From contig NZ_JBMGJC010000011.1 in NCBI RefSeq assembly GCF_048984525.1, positions 1 through 64,000 of the forward strand: a DNA stretch of 64,000 nt, written 5' to 3'. The notes beneath the pieces are model-generated. The model was given only the letters and a program-made list of their open reading frames with translations, made no database searches and had not been told where the DNA came from. The stretch comes from Syntrophopropionicum propionicicum_A. Its GTDB lineage: Bacteria; Bacillota; Desulfotomaculia; Desulfotomaculales; Pelotomaculaceae. The translations under genes were made by a program, and so were the position numbers. The stretch's first letter is position 1. Each line of letters opens with the position of its first letter. Positions 44,674 to 54,085 of the stretch are shown here, piece after piece.

Positions 44674-45144
44674 ATGCCAAGAAGAGGGGCTGTTCCCAAA
44701 CGTGAAGTTTTACCTGACCCCATTTACCGGAGCAAGGTTTTAACCAAATTGATCAACCAGGTGATGCTGGACGGCAAAAAGAGCCTGGCTGAAACTGTAG
44801 TATATGGAGCTATGGACATTATCAAAGAGAAGTCAGGAAAAAATCCCCTGGAGGTATTTGAGGCGGCAATGAAAAACATAATGCCGGTCCTCGAAGTCAA
44901 GGCTCGCAGGGTAGGCGGCGCCAACTACCAGGTTCCGATAGAAGTGCGGCACGACCGCAGGCAAACCCTGGCCATCCGCTGGCTGACCAAGTATTCCAGG
45001 GATCGCGCCGGTCGGACCATGGAAGAGAAACTGGCCAACGAAATTATGGACGCTGCCGCCGGTACCGGAGCTTCCGCGAAAAAAAGAGAAGACACACATA
45101 AGATGGCTGAAGCCAATAAGGCATTTGCGCACTACAGGTGGTAA
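44674..45144 (+). CDS. rpsG: 30S ribosomal protein S7
   Basis: 156 residues; MPRRGAVPKREVLPDPIY start, VGGANYQVPIEV and RWLTKYSRDRAGRTM signatures. Nucleates the 30S head. AGGGGGG SD. Confidence 0.98.
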   Translation: MPRRGAVPKREVLPDPIYRSKVLTKLINQVMLDGKKSLAETVVYGAMDIIKEKSGKNPLEVFEAAMKNIMPVLEVKARRVGGANYQVPIEVRHDRRQTLAIRWLTKYSRDRAGRTMEEKLANEIMDAAAGTGASAKKREDTHKMAEANKAFAHYRW

Positions 45145-45158
45145 AGGAGTGATCTTGA

Positions 45159-47231
45159 ATGCGTCAGCTACCACTGGATAAAACTCGAAACATAGGAATA
45201 ATGGCCCACATTGACGCCGGCAAGACAACTACCACCGAAAGGATCCTGTATTATACCGGCAGGGTCCATAAAATCGGGGAAGTTCACGATGGGACTGCCA
45301 CGATGGACTGGATGGCCCAGGAGCAGGAGCGCGGCATAACAATAACGTCCGCTGCTACCAGCTGCCTGTGGCGGGACAGCGTGATTAATATCATCGACAC
45401 GCCAGGCCACGTGGACTTCACAGTTGAAGTGGAGCGCTCCCTGCGCGTATTGGACGGAGCGGTTGCGGTATTTTGTTCAGTTGGAGGTGTTGAACCTCAG
45501 TCGGAAACTGTCTGGCGGCAGGCCGACAAGTATGGAGTGCCGCGTATAGCTTATATTAATAAGATGGACCGGGTCGGCGCTGATTTTTATGAAGGCGTTA
45601 AAATGATCAGGGAGCGCCTCGGGTCCAACCCTGTGGCCATACAAATGCCGATAGGGATGGAAGACAGCTTTACCGGAGTTATTGACCTGGTCCGGCAAAA
45701 GGCAATTATTCATAATGACGACCTGGGCGCAAGCATCCAGGAGACAGAAATTCCGCCTGAATTAGCCGAAGAGGCTGAAAACATGCGGAACCGTTTGATA
45801 GAAGCGGTGGCCGAGGCGGACGAAGACTTGATGCTGAAGTACCTTGAAAGCGAAGACCTGTCTGAAGAGGACATCAAAACAGGACTGCGCAAAGCTACCC
45901 TGGCGGTAAGAATTGTGCCGGTGCTGTGCGGGTCATCTTTCAGAAACAAAGGTGTGCAGCCTCTGCTTGACGCCATAGTGGATTACCTGCCTGCTCCTAC
46001 AGACCTGCCCGGGGTAAAGGGGATAAGTCCCGATACCGGCGAGGAAGAAATGCGCCTGCCCACGGACAAAGAGCCGTTTTCAGCCCTGGCCTTTAAAATT
46101 ATGACGGACCCTTATGTGGGTAAGCTGACTTTTTTCAGGGTCTACTCCGGGCAGTTAAAATCCGGTTCTTATATATTCAACCCCGCCAAAAAGCGCAAGG
46201 AAAGGATCGGGCGGATACTTCGGATGCATGCCAACCACCGGGAGGATATTCAGGAAGTCTCCACGGGAGACATCGTGGCCGCGGTTGGTTTGAAAATGAC
46301 TTCTACCGGAGATACGCTCTGCGATGAAAACGCGCCGGTAATACTGGAGTCGATGGTATTTCCGGAGCCGGTTATCCAGGTGGCTATTGAGCCCAAAACC
46401 AAGGTTGACCAGGAAAAAATGGGGGTTGCCCTGCAGAAATTAGCCGAGGAGGACCCCACCTTCAGGATCAACACTGACCCTGAAACCGGCCAGACCCTGA
46501 TCTCCGGTATGGGTGAACTGCATTTGGAAATCATCGTCGACAGGATGTTGCGGGAGTTCAAAGTTGAAGCTAATGTAGGGCGGCCGCAAGTGGCTTACAA
46601 GGAAACCATCCGGAAAAAGACCAAGGCTGAGGGCAAGTTTATACGCCAGTCCGGCGGCCGGGGCCAATATGGCCACGTGGTGCTGGAGATCGAACCCGGC
46701 CAGCCTGGCGCCGGCTTGCAGTTTGCCAATAAAATTATCGGCGGCACGATCCCCAGAGAATATATACCCGCTGTTGAAGCAGGGGTAAAAGAGGCCATGG
46801 ATAACGGCGTCCTGGCTGGTTTTCCCGTTATCGATATAGCCGTCACCCTTATTGACGGGTCCTACCACGAGGTGGACTCTTCCGAAATGGCTTTTAAAAT
46901 TGCCGGTTCGATGGGCTTCAAGAACGCTGCTTTAAAGGCTGGCCCGGTGCTGCTGGAGCCGATCATGAAAGTGGAAGTGGTCGTAAATGATGAATACATG
47001 GGCGATGTGATCGGGGACCTGAATGCCAAGCGCGGCCGGATTGAAGAAATGGGCCCGCGCTACGGGAGCCAGGTAATCAACGCCAGCGTTCCGCTTTCAG
47101 AGATGTTCGGCTATGCCACCGACCTGCGTTCCCGCACACAGGGGCGGGGTACTTACACGATGCAGTTTGGCCAGTATGCCCAGATCCCGGATAATATAGC
47201 GGAAGGAATTATAGCCAGAAGACACGGGTAA
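45159..47231 (+). CDS. fusA: Elongation factor G
   Basis: 690-residue translocase GTPase. G1 AHIDAGKTTTTERIL, G3 DTPGHVDFTVEV and NKMDRVGADF; domains III-V follow, ending at IIARRHG. Only one EF-G is seen here. It follows rpsG with a 14-base gap and precedes tuf copy 2. Confidence 0.98.
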   Translation: MRQLPLDKTRNIGIMAHIDAGKTTTTERILYYTGRVHKIGEVHDGTATMDWMAQEQERGITITSAATSCLWRDSVINIIDTPGHVDFTVEVERSLRVLDGAVAVFCSVGGVEPQSETVWRQADKYGVPRIAYINKMDRVGADFYEGVKMIRERLGSNPVAIQMPIGMEDSFTGVIDLVRQKAIIHNDDLGASIQETEIPPELAEEAENMRNRLIEAVAEADEDLMLKYLESEDLSEEDIKTGLRKATLAVRIVPVLCGSSFRNKGVQPLLDAIVDYLPAPTDLPGVKGISPDTGEEEMRLPTDKEPFSALAFKIMTDPYVGKLTFFRVYSGQLKSGSYIFNPAKKRKERIGRILRMHANHREDIQEVSTGDIVAAVGLKMTSTGDTLCDENAPVILESMVFPEPVIQVAIEPKTKVDQEKMGVALQKLAEEDPTFRINTDPETGQTLISGMGELHLEIIVDRMLREFKVEANVGRPQVAYKETIRKKTKAEGKFIRQSGGRGQYGHVVLEIEPGQPGAGLQFANKIIGGTIPREYIPAVEAGVKEAMDNGVLAGFPVIDIAVTLIDGSYHEVDSSEMAFKIAGSMGFKNAALKAGPVLLEPIMKVEVVVNDEYMGDVIGDLNAKRGRIEEMGPRYGSQVINASVPLSEMFGYATDLRSRTQGRGTYTMQFGQYAQIPDNIAEGIIARRHG

Positions 47232-47307
47232 AATATGGAACGTAAAAACCTAAAAAGCATTAATAAGCAAACCACTCATTAATCAGAATCTAAGGAGGAA
47301 GAACCAA

Positions 47308-48510
47308 ATGGCAAAACAGAAATTTGAGCGGACCAAACCACACGTTAACATTGGGACCATCGGCCACGTAGACCACGGCAAGACGACACTGACGGCGGCG
47401 ATCACCCTGGTCCTGAATACAGTAGGCGGGGCGACCGTAAAGAAGTACGACGAAATTGACAACGCGCCGGAAGAACGCGAGCGCGGCATCACGATTAACA
47501 CAGCACACGTTGAGTACGAGACCGGGAAGAGGCACTATGCCCACGTGGACTGCCCGGGTCACGCCGACTATATCAAGAACATGATTACCGGGGCCGCCCA
47601 GATGGACGGTTCAATACTGGTAGTGTCAGCGGCGGACGGGCCGATGCCGCAGACCAGGGAACACATCCTGCTGGCCCGCCAGGTAGGGGTGCCCTACATA
47701 GTCGTGTACCTGAACAAGGCCGACATGGTAGACGACCCCGAGCTGTTGGAGCTGGTAGACATGGAAGTGCGCGAGCTGTTGTCCATTTACGAATTTCCCG
47801 GAGACGACATTCCCATTATCACCGGTTCGGCATTAAAAGCAATGGAATGCGCCTGCGGCAAGCGGGACTGTGAATGGTGCAAGTCGATCTGGGATCTGAT
47901 GGACGCCGTTGACGAATACATTCCGACCCCGCAGCGGGCGATAGACAAGCCGTTCCTGATGCCGGTAGAAGACGTATTCACGATCACCGGGCGCGGGACC
48001 GTAGCCACCGGCCGGGTAGAGCGGGGCCAGATCAAAGTACAGGAAGAAGTAGAAATAGTGGGACTGAACGACAAGCCCCGCAAGACCGTGGTAACCGGGG
48101 TAGAAATGTTCAGGAAGATCCTCGACAGCGGGCAGGCCGGAGACAACGTGGGATGTCTTCTGCGCGGTGTAGACCGGAAAGAAGTCGAGCGGGGCCAGGT
48201 ATTGGCCAAGCCCGGCAGCATCAAGCCGCTCAAGAACTTCGTAGCGAACGTGTACGTGCTGACCAAAGAAGAAGGCGGCAGGCACACCCCGTTTTTCAAC
48301 GGATACCGTCCGCAGTTTTATTTCCGGACCACCGACGTGACCGGAGTAACCACCCTGCCTGAGGGAGTGGAGATGGTAATGCCCGGGGACCATGTCGCGA
48401 TTGATATCGCCCTGATTACCCCGATCGCCATAGAAGAGGGCCTGCGCTTTGCCATTCGTGAAGGCGGCCGCACTGTGGGCGCCGGCGTTGTAACCGGGAT
48501 CAAGGAATAA
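47308..48510 (+). CDS. tuf: Elongation factor Tu (copy 2)
   Basis: 400 residues, same protein as copy 1 at 30382, including the C181/C183/C188/C191 cluster. By eye the coding sequences show no difference; identity begins near AAGGAGGAA and ends a few bases after TAA, with unrelated flanks. This is the ancestral str-operon position behind fusA. The pattern indicates gene conversion between the copies. Confidence 0.98.
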   Translation: MAKQKFERTKPHVNIGTIGHVDHGKTTLTAAITLVLNTVGGATVKKYDEIDNAPEERERGITINTAHVEYETGKRHYAHVDCPGHADYIKNMITGAAQMDGSILVVSAADGPMPQTREHILLARQVGVPYIVVYLNKADMVDDPELLELVDMEVRELLSIYEFPGDDIPIITGSALKAMECACGKRDCEWCKSIWDLMDAVDEYIPTPQRAIDKPFLMPVEDVFTITGRGTVATGRVERGQIKVQEEVEIVGLNDKPRKTVVTGVEMFRKILDSGQAGDNVGCLLRGVDRKEVERGQVLAKPGSIKPLKNFVANVYVLTKEEGGRHTPFFNGYRPQFYFRTTDVTGVTTLPEGVEMVMPGDHVAIDIALITPIAIEEGLRFAIREGGRTVGAGVVTGIKE

Positions 48511-48547
48511 ACAGATACAGACTTATAATGCGATGAGGTGAAAGGTT

Positions 48548-48660
48548 GCCAGTTCAGTTGTCAGTAGTGAGTAGTCAGTAGTCAGATTTTTAAAAGGAAT
48601 TCGCTAAAGCGAATTCCAACAAGCAATCCGACTACCGACAACACACGACCGACTACCGAG
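48548..48660 (+). repeat. Inverted heptamer-arm element (GTCAGTA class) between tuf and rpsJ
   Basis: Left arm GTCAGTA, GTGAGTA, GTCAGTA, GTCAGAT. Core hairpin GGAATTCGCT/AGCGAATTCC. Right arm CCGACTA, CCGACAA, CACACGA, CCGACTA, CCGAG. Core and right flank (AATTCCAACAAGCAATCCGAC) are almost identical to the element at 61749-61858. Confidence 0.85.
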
Positions 48661-48720
48661 ATGGGGAATTTTCACCGAGTAAGTCCGCTAATCGGGCGAT
48701 TAAGGAGGACCTTAAAAAGT

Positions 48721-49029
48721 ATGAAAAGCCAAAAAATCAGGATCAGGCTCAAGGCTTTCGATCACCATATGCTTGATCAGTCCGCCCAGAAAATTGTGGA
48801 CACGGCTAAAAGGACCGGCGCTTCCGTGGCCGGACCGATACCGCTGCCCACGGAAAAAAATATTTATACAATCCTGCGCAGCCCGCACGTGAATAAAGAT
48901 TCGCGGGAACAGTTTGAAATGAGGACGCACAAGCGGCTGATCGATATTTTAGAACCAACCCCGAAAACTGTTGACGCGCTGATGCGACTGGATCTGCCGG
49001 CAGGCGTGGATATCGAAATTAAGCTCTAA
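48721..49029 (+). CDS. rpsJ: 30S ribosomal protein S10
   Basis: 102 residues; KIRIRLKAFDHHMLDQSAQ, then RTHKRLIDILEPTPKTV. First gene of the S10 operon. ATG 48721 has AAGGAGG 12 bases upstream; upstream in-frame codons overlap the repeat element. S10 is also NusE in antitermination. Confidence 0.97.
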   Translation: MKSQKIRIRLKAFDHHMLDQSAQKIVDTAKRTGASVAGPIPLPTEKNIYTILRSPHVNKDSREQFEMRTHKRLIDILEPTPKTVDALMRLDLPAGVDIEIKL

Positions 49030-49146
49030 AGAATTAAAAGAAATATCACACTAAAATCTGGCGTCTGACGTCAGGCGACTGATGTAGAGGTAATGTTGGA
49101 GGGGTAACTCTTCAACCTCTTATCACAGAAAATTGAGGTGAAAAGC

Positions 49147-49773
49147 ATGCCCAAAGGGATTCTTGGGAAAAAAATTGGTATGACTCAGATTTTTACCGAA
49201 AAGGGTTTGGCTATACCGTGCACTATTATTGAAGCCGGCCCGTGCACAATTGTGCAGAAAAAAACTCCCCAAAAAGATGGTTACAGCGCCATCCAGATTG
49301 GTTTTGGCGAAAAGAGAGAGCGCCTTTTCACCAAGCCTCTGGCTGGGCATTTTTCTAAAGCCGGAGTCCGGCCGCTTCGCTTTTTGCGGGAGCTAACCGT
49401 TGAAGACCCGGAAGCTTACCAGGTTGGCCAGGAAATCAAGGCCGACATCTTTGCCCAGGGCGAAAAGGTCGACGTGGTAGGTACAACAAAAGGTAAAGGT
49501 TTCGCGGGCGGCATTAAGCGCCACGGTTTTCACCGCGGCCCTATGGCTCACGGTTCCAAGTACCACCGCCGCCCCGGTTCGCTGGGAGCGAAAGGTCCGG
49601 CCAGAGTGTTCAAAGGCAGGAAGCTGCCCGGCCACCTGGGAACTGAAAGGGTTACGGTGCAGAACCTGGAAGTTGTCAAGGTTGACGCCGCCCGGAACCT
49701 GATTGCTGTAAGAGGCGCGATACCGGGCCCCAAAGGCGGCCTGGTAATGGTCAAACCGTCAACCAAGTCTTAA
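49147..49773 (+). CDS. rplC: 50S ribosomal protein L3
   Basis: 208 residues; MPKGILGKKIGMTQIF start and GTTKGKGFAGGIKRHGF loop reaching the peptidyl-transferase centre. ATG 49147 is chosen over GTG 49138, which lies in the SD GAGGTG. Confidence 0.97.
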   Translation: MPKGILGKKIGMTQIFTEKGLAIPCTIIEAGPCTIVQKKTPQKDGYSAIQIGFGEKRERLFTKPLAGHFSKAGVRPLRFLRELTVEDPEAYQVGQEIKADIFAQGEKVDVVGTTKGKGFAGGIKRHGFHRGPMAHGSKYHRRPGSLGAKGPARVFKGRKLPGHLGTERVTVQNLEVVKVDAARNLIAVRGAIPGPKGGLVMVKPSTKS

Positions 49774-49975
49774 GTCGTGAGACGTGAGACTAAGAGAACA
49801 GCTAAAGCCCTAAAAACCTGTAAATTATGAAGTTGGAAACCTCACGCCACGATTTGCTGGAGACTAAGAAATCAATACGTGATGTGACAGTGTGACGTTG
49901 AAATTAAAATTCCGGGGTCTAAGATGACCCGGAGGGTACCTGACAGGTCCCATGTTCCAGCTCTCACGTCCCATC
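49774..49975 (+). repeat. Two degenerate heptamer-arm segments between rplC and rplD
   Basis: Left GTCGTGA, GACGTGA, GACTAAG with right CCTCACG, CCACGAT. A second set is ACGTGATGTGACAGTGTGACGT (split: ACGTGAT, GTGACAG, TGTGACG) with right CTCTCACGTCCCATC. The arms are shorter than elsewhere. The last bases run into the rplD SD GAAGGAGG. Confidence 0.65.
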
Positions 49976-49990
49976 GAAGGAGGATATAGC

Positions 49991-50614
49991 ATGCCAACAG
50001 TAGCGTTGTACAATATCAGCGGCGAGCAGGTCGGCGAATTGACGCTGAAGGATGAGATTTTTGGCGTCGAAGTACATGAGTCGGTTTTGCACGACGCTGT
50101 TGTGATGCAGTTGGCCGGCCGCCGCCTAGGCACACATGATACTAAAACCAGGTCTGAGGTCAGCGGCGGTGGCCGCAAGCCCTGGCGCCAAAAAGGAACC
50201 GGCAGGGCCCGCCACGGCACCATTCGCTCACCCATCTGGCGCGGCGGCGGGATTGTTTTTGGTCCTCACCCCAGAGACTACGGATACAGCCTGCCGAAGA
50301 AAGTAAGGAGACTGGCGCTGAAATCGGCCCTCTCTTCAAAAGTTAACGCGGGTGACATCCTTGTTCTGGATGAGCTTAGGCTTGAAAAGCCCAAAACCAA
50401 AGATATGGCCAGGATACTGAACAATCTTAAAGTGGATGATGCCCTGCTGGTGACGGCGGAAAAGGATGAAAGCGTGGAAAAATCCGCCCGGAACATCCCC
50501 AATATCAAACCATTGATAGCGACCGGCCTTAACGTTTATGACATACTGGCTTACGACAAGCTGGTTATGACCAGGGACGCTGTTGCCAAGGTCGAGGAGG
50601 TGTTTGCACAGTGA
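49991..50614 (+). CDS. rplD: 50S ribosomal protein L4
   Basis: 207 residues; GRRLGTHDTKTRSEVSGGG, RKPWRQKGTGRARHGT loop in the exit tunnel. The TGA stop overlaps the rplW GTG (GTGA), implying coupled translation. Confidence 0.97.
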   Translation: MPTVALYNISGEQVGELTLKDEIFGVEVHESVLHDAVVMQLAGRRLGTHDTKTRSEVSGGGRKPWRQKGTGRARHGTIRSPIWRGGGIVFGPHPRDYGYSLPKKVRRLALKSALSSKVNAGDILVLDELRLEKPKTKDMARILNNLKVDDALLVTAEKDESVEKSARNIPNIKPLIATGLNVYDILAYDKLVMTRDAVAKVEEVFAQ

Positions 50615-50898
50615 AAGACCCGCGCGATGTCCTGAGGAAACCGCTAATAACCGAAAAAAGCACATCCCTGATAGAGGATAACAAATACACCTTCCAGGTG
50701 GATCCCAAGGCCAACAAGACTGAGATCAAGCAGGCCGTGGAAAGCATATTCAAAGTCAAAGTGGAAAAGGTCAACACCATGAATGTGAAGGGCAGAATGA
50801 AAAGAGTCCGCAATATTCCCGGCAGGACACCTGATACTAAAAAAGCTATAGTCACTTTGAAAAAAGGTGATAAGATAGAAATCTTTGAGGGAGTATAA
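50611..50898 (+). CDS. rplW: 50S ribosomal protein L23
   Basis: 95 residues; DVLRKPLITEKSTSL start, INVNTMN-type KVNTMNVKGRMKRV loop. Tunnel-exit docking site for trigger factor and SRP. GTG start overlapping rplD. Confidence 0.96.
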   Translation: MKDPRDVLRKPLITEKSTSLIEDNKYTFQVDPKANKTEIKQAVESIFKVKVEKVNTMNVKGRMKRVRNIPGRTPDTKKAIVTLKKGDKIEIFEGV

Positions 50899-50924
50899 GC
50901 CGGAGATGAAGGAGGTGCACCTTA

Positions 50925-51749
50925 GTGGCTATTAAAAAATTTAAGCCAACTTCACCTGGCCGTCGTTTTGTGACCGTCTCGGATTTTGAAGAAATAACCA
51001 AAACAGAGCCTGAAAAATCACTGGTCGAGCCTTTGAAAAAGACCGGTGGCAGAAACACCCAGGGCAGGCTGACGGTAAGACACCGCGGTGGCGGACACAA
51101 AAGGATGTACAGGGTAATCGATTTTAAACGTGATAAAGACGGCATACAGGCAAAGGTTGCCAGCATCGAGTACGACCCCAACCGCTCATCCCGCATCGCG
51201 CTGCTTAATTACGCGGACGGCGAAAAACGGTACATCATAGCTCCGGTTGGCCTGACAGTTGGCCAAACGGTGGTATCCGGCCCCGGATCCGACATTAAGG
51301 TGGGCAACTGCCTGCCGCTTAGAAATATTCCGCTGGGCACAATGATCCATAACATAGAGCTATATCCGAAGGGCGGCGCTAAATTGGTCCGCTCGGCTGG
51401 CGGCTCGGCCCAGTTAATGGCCAAGGAAGGAAAATACGCGAATATCAGGATGCCGTCAGGCGAAATGCGCCTGGTGCTGCAGGACTGCCGCGCCACCATC
51501 GGCCAGGTCGGGAACGTTGAGCACGAAAACATAACCGTAGGTAAAGCCGGCCGCAAGCGCTGGATGGGTATTCGCCCCACTGTCAGAGGCGTAGTGATGA
51601 ACCCGGTTGATCACCCGCACGGCGGCGGCGAAGGCCGTTCACCAATCGGCCGCAACCCTGTGACACCATGGGGCAAACCGGCTTTGGGCGCCCGTACCAG
51701 GAAGAAAAAGCCAAGCGACAAGATGATCGTTAAGAGAAGGACCAAGTAA
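50925..51749 (+). CDS. rplB: 50S ribosomal protein L2
   Basis: 274 residues; KFKPTSPGRRFVTVSDF, RHRGGGHKRMYR and NPVDHPHGGGEGRSPIGR with the functionally important His near the end. GTG start with GGAGGTG upstream. Confidence 0.97.
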   Translation: MAIKKFKPTSPGRRFVTVSDFEEITKTEPEKSLVEPLKKTGGRNTQGRLTVRHRGGGHKRMYRVIDFKRDKDGIQAKVASIEYDPNRSSRIALLNYADGEKRYIIAPVGLTVGQTVVSGPGSDIKVGNCLPLRNIPLGTMIHNIELYPKGGAKLVRSAGGSAQLMAKEGKYANIRMPSGEMRLVLQDCRATIGQVGNVEHENITVGKAGRKRWMGIRPTVRGVVMNPVDHPHGGGEGRSPIGRNPVTPWGKPALGARTRKKKPSDKMIVKRRTK

Positions 51750-51752
51750 AAT

Positions 51753-51935
51753 GGGACTTGAGACTTGAGACGTGAGACGTGTGATTAGGAAATTCTCAAG
51801 GCCATAAAACATTAAAAAATTTAGTTCGTAGGTCTAGAGGTTAGTGGTTAAGGGAATGAAGGTGCTTTTTATCGGACATAAGTACCTGCACATTATAAAA
51901 TCCCACGTCCCACGACTCACGACTCACGACTCAGA
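51753..51935 (+). repeat. Inverted heptamer-arm element between rplB and rpsS
   Basis: Left arm GGGACTT, GAGACTT, GAGACGT, GAGACGT, GTGATTA. Right arm TCCCACG, TCCCACG, ACTCACG, ACTCACG, ACTCAGA (51900-51934), abutting the SD GGGGAGG. Core about 110 bp with CTCAAGGCCATAAAAC. A 200-base gap here is unusual inside an S10 operon. Confidence 0.85.
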
Positions 51936-51949
51936 GGGGAGGTTCCGTT

Positions 51950-52234
51950 TTGGGCCGTTCATTAAAAAAGGGGCCGTTCTGTGAACAAAGGCTTCTCGAA
52001 AAAATAGAAAAGATGAATGAAACCGGAGAAAAGAGGGTAATTAAGACCTGGTCTAGGGCTTCAACAATCTTTCCACAGATGGTAGGCCATACGATCGCGG
52101 TGCATGAAGGCAGAAAGCATATTCCTGTTTATGTCACCGAGGATATGGTTGGACATAAACTGGGTGAATTCGCGCCCACCAGGCTTTTCAGGGGTCACGG
52201 ACACCATACTGAAAGATCTACTGCGCTTAAATAG
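51950..52234 (+). CDS. rpsS: 30S ribosomal protein S19
   Basis: 94 residues; GRSLKKGPFCEQRLL, IKTWSRASTIFPQMVGHTI. TTG start following GGGGAGG. Confidence 0.96.
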   Translation: MGRSLKKGPFCEQRLLEKIEKMNETGEKRVIKTWSRASTIFPQMVGHTIAVHEGRKHIPVYVTEDMVGHKLGEFAPTRLFRGHGHHTERSTALK

Positions 52235-52239
52235 ACTTA

Positions 52240-52381
52240 GTAATGAGACGTGAGACGTGCAATGAGACGTGAGAAATGAGACTTGAGACGTGAGAATAAT
52301 TGACAGGCCTTAAGGGTCTAAAAAACCCGAGAGAAATGCTAGAATCCCACGACTCACGACTAAAACGACCCACGACTAAAT
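52240..52381 (+). repeat. Inverted heptamer-arm element between rpsS and rplV
   Basis: Left arm TGAGACG, TGAGACG, TGCAATG, AGACGTG, AGAAATG, AGACTTG, AGACGTG. Core GACAGGCCTTAAGGGTCTAAAA. Right arm CCCACGA, CTCACGA, CTAAAACGA, CCCACGA, ending at the SD TTGGGAGG. Confidence 0.87.
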
Positions 52382-52396
52382 TGGGAGGTAATACCG

Positions 52397-52738
52397 GTGG
52401 AAGCTAAGGCCATAGTCAAATATGTAAGGATATCCCCGCGTAAAGTCCGCCAGGTGGTGGACCTTATCCGGGGTAAAAAAGTAAATGAGGCCCTGGCTAT
52501 TTTAAGATTTACACCCAAAAGGGCCTCGGAGGTAGTTACCAAGGTGGTCAAATCTGCGGCGGCAAATGCTGAAAACAATATGCAGATGGACCGGGACGAG
52601 TTATTCGTAACCTCATGCTATGTAGACCAGGGCCCCACTTTTAAACGATACCAGCCACGGGCCCAGGGCAGGGCGGATATACTGCGAAAGCGCACCAGTC
52701 ATATAACCGTAATGGTGGGCGATAAAAAGGAGGGATAA
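52397..52738 (+). CDS. rplV: 50S ribosomal protein L22
   Basis: 113 residues; AKYVRISPRKVRQV-type AIVKYVRISPRKVRQVVDL and RAQGRADILRKRTSHIT tunnel loop. GTG start with GGGAGG. Confidence 0.96.
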   Translation: MEAKAIVKYVRISPRKVRQVVDLIRGKKVNEALAILRFTPKRASEVVTKVVKSAAANAENNMQMDRDELFVTSCYVDQGPTFKRYQPRAQGRADILRKRTSHITVMVGDKKEG

Positions 52739-52744
52739 ATCTAA

Positions 52745-53440
52745 GTGGGGCAAAAAGTTAATCCTATAGGCCTCCGGATCGGGATCATAAAGGATTGGGA
52801 AGGCAAGTGGTTTGCTGAGAAAAGGAACTACGCCGGCCTCTTGCACGAGGATATAAAAATTCGCAGGTACATCAAGAAAAAGCTTTTCGCGGCGGGTATT
52901 TCCCGGGTTCAGATCGAGCGGGCGGCCAACCGTGTGAAAGTGTCGATCCATACCGCCAAGCCCGGCATAGTAATCGGCCGGGGAGGAGCGGAAGTGGAAA
53001 ACCTGCGCAAGCAGCTGGAAAGCCTTGCCGGCAAGCAGGTCAACGTGAACATTGTTGAAATCAAGGTTCCTGAACTTGACGCCCAACTTGTAGCCGAAAA
53101 CGTGGCCGCCCAGCTGGAAAAGAGGATTGCTTTCAGGCGCGCCATGAAACAGGTTGTATCGCGTTCCATGAAAATGGGCGCCAAGGGTATCAAGATCTCC
53201 TGCGGCGGCCGGCTGGCCGGGGCGGAAATTGCCCGCAGTGAGTGGTACAGCGAAGGCAAGGTTCCCCTCCATACCCTGCGTGCAGATATTGATTATGGGG
53301 TTGCTGAGGCAAACACGACTTACGGGAAAATAGGAATTAAAGTATGGATTTATAAAGGAGAAGTTTTGCCGGCAGCCAAGGTTCCCGCAAAAACCCCGGT
53401 CAGGGGAGGGAAACCAGCTCCCGGTGAAGGAGGCGAATAA
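52745..53440 (+). CDS. rpsC: 30S ribosomal protein S3
   Basis: 231 residues; GQKVNPIGLRIGI start, KH domain with GRGGAEVENLRKQL, and C-terminal GRLAGAEIARSEWY. GTG start, 6 bases after rplV. Confidence 0.97.
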   Translation: MGQKVNPIGLRIGIIKDWEGKWFAEKRNYAGLLHEDIKIRRYIKKKLFAAGISRVQIERAANRVKVSIHTAKPGIVIGRGGAEVENLRKQLESLAGKQVNVNIVEIKVPELDAQLVAENVAAQLEKRIAFRRAMKQVVSRSMKMGAKGIKISCGGRLAGAEIARSEWYSEGKVPLHTLRADIDYGVAEANTTYGKIGIKVWIYKGEVLPAAKVPAKTPVRGGKPAPGEGGE

Positions 53441-53446
53441 GCAAAC

Positions 53447-53878
53447 ATGCTTATACCGAAAAGGGTAAAATACCGTAAACAGCACCGCGGCCGGATGACA
53501 GGAAAGGCCAAGGGCGGCAGGGAAATCAGTTTTGGCGAGTACGGGCTCCAGGCACTCGAGCCGGCCTGGATCACCAACAGGCAGATTGAAGCGGCCCGTA
53601 TTGCCATGACCCGTTATATTAAGAGAGGCGGTAAAGTCTGGATCAGGATTTTCCCGGACAAACCGGTAACCGCTAAGCCGGCTGAAACCCGCATGGGTTC
53701 AGGTAAAGGCACCCCGGAATACTGGGTGGCCGTGGTGAAACCGGGCCGCATTATGTTTGAACTGGCAGGCATTACTGAAGATATAGCGCGTGAAGCCATG
53801 CGGTTGGCTTCTCACAAGCTGCCGATCAAAACCAAGTTTGTTAAACGCGGGGAAGTGGGTGAGGTCAATGAAGGTTAA
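53447..53878 (+). CDS. rplP: 50S ribosomal protein L16
   Basis: 143 residues; MLIPKRVKYRKQHRGRMTG start and RMGSGKGTPEYWVAVVKPG. Binds near the A site. The 3' end overlaps rpmC by 11 bases. Confidence 0.97.
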   Translation: MLIPKRVKYRKQHRGRMTGKAKGGREISFGEYGLQALEPAWITNRQIEAARIAMTRYIKRGGKVWIRIFPDKPVTAKPAETRMGSGKGTPEYWVAVVKPGRIMFELAGITEDIAREAMRLASHKLPIKTKFVKRGEVGEVNEG

Positions 53879-54071
53879 AGAGCTGAGGGAATTGACCGAT
53901 GCCGAGCTTGGCAAAAAGCTGACCGACTCCAAAGACGAGCTCTTTAAGCTGAGATTCCAGATGGCTACGGGACAGCTGGATAATCCTATTAAGTTGCAAG
54001 AAGTCCGGCGCAAGATCGCGCGGGTCAAAACAATAATTCGTGAGCGCGAGTTGGGGATCCAGCGGGCGTAA
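53868..54071 (+). CDS. rpmC: 50S ribosomal protein L29
   Basis: 67 residues; MKVKELRELTDAELGKKL and KLRFQMATGQLDNP. ATG 53868 lies within the end of rplP after GGTGAGGT. Confidence 0.96.
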   Translation: MKVKELRELTDAELGKKLTDSKDELFKLRFQMATGQLDNPIKLQEVRRKIARVKTIIRERELGIQRA

Positions 54072-54085
54072 AGGGGGGTAATGAA

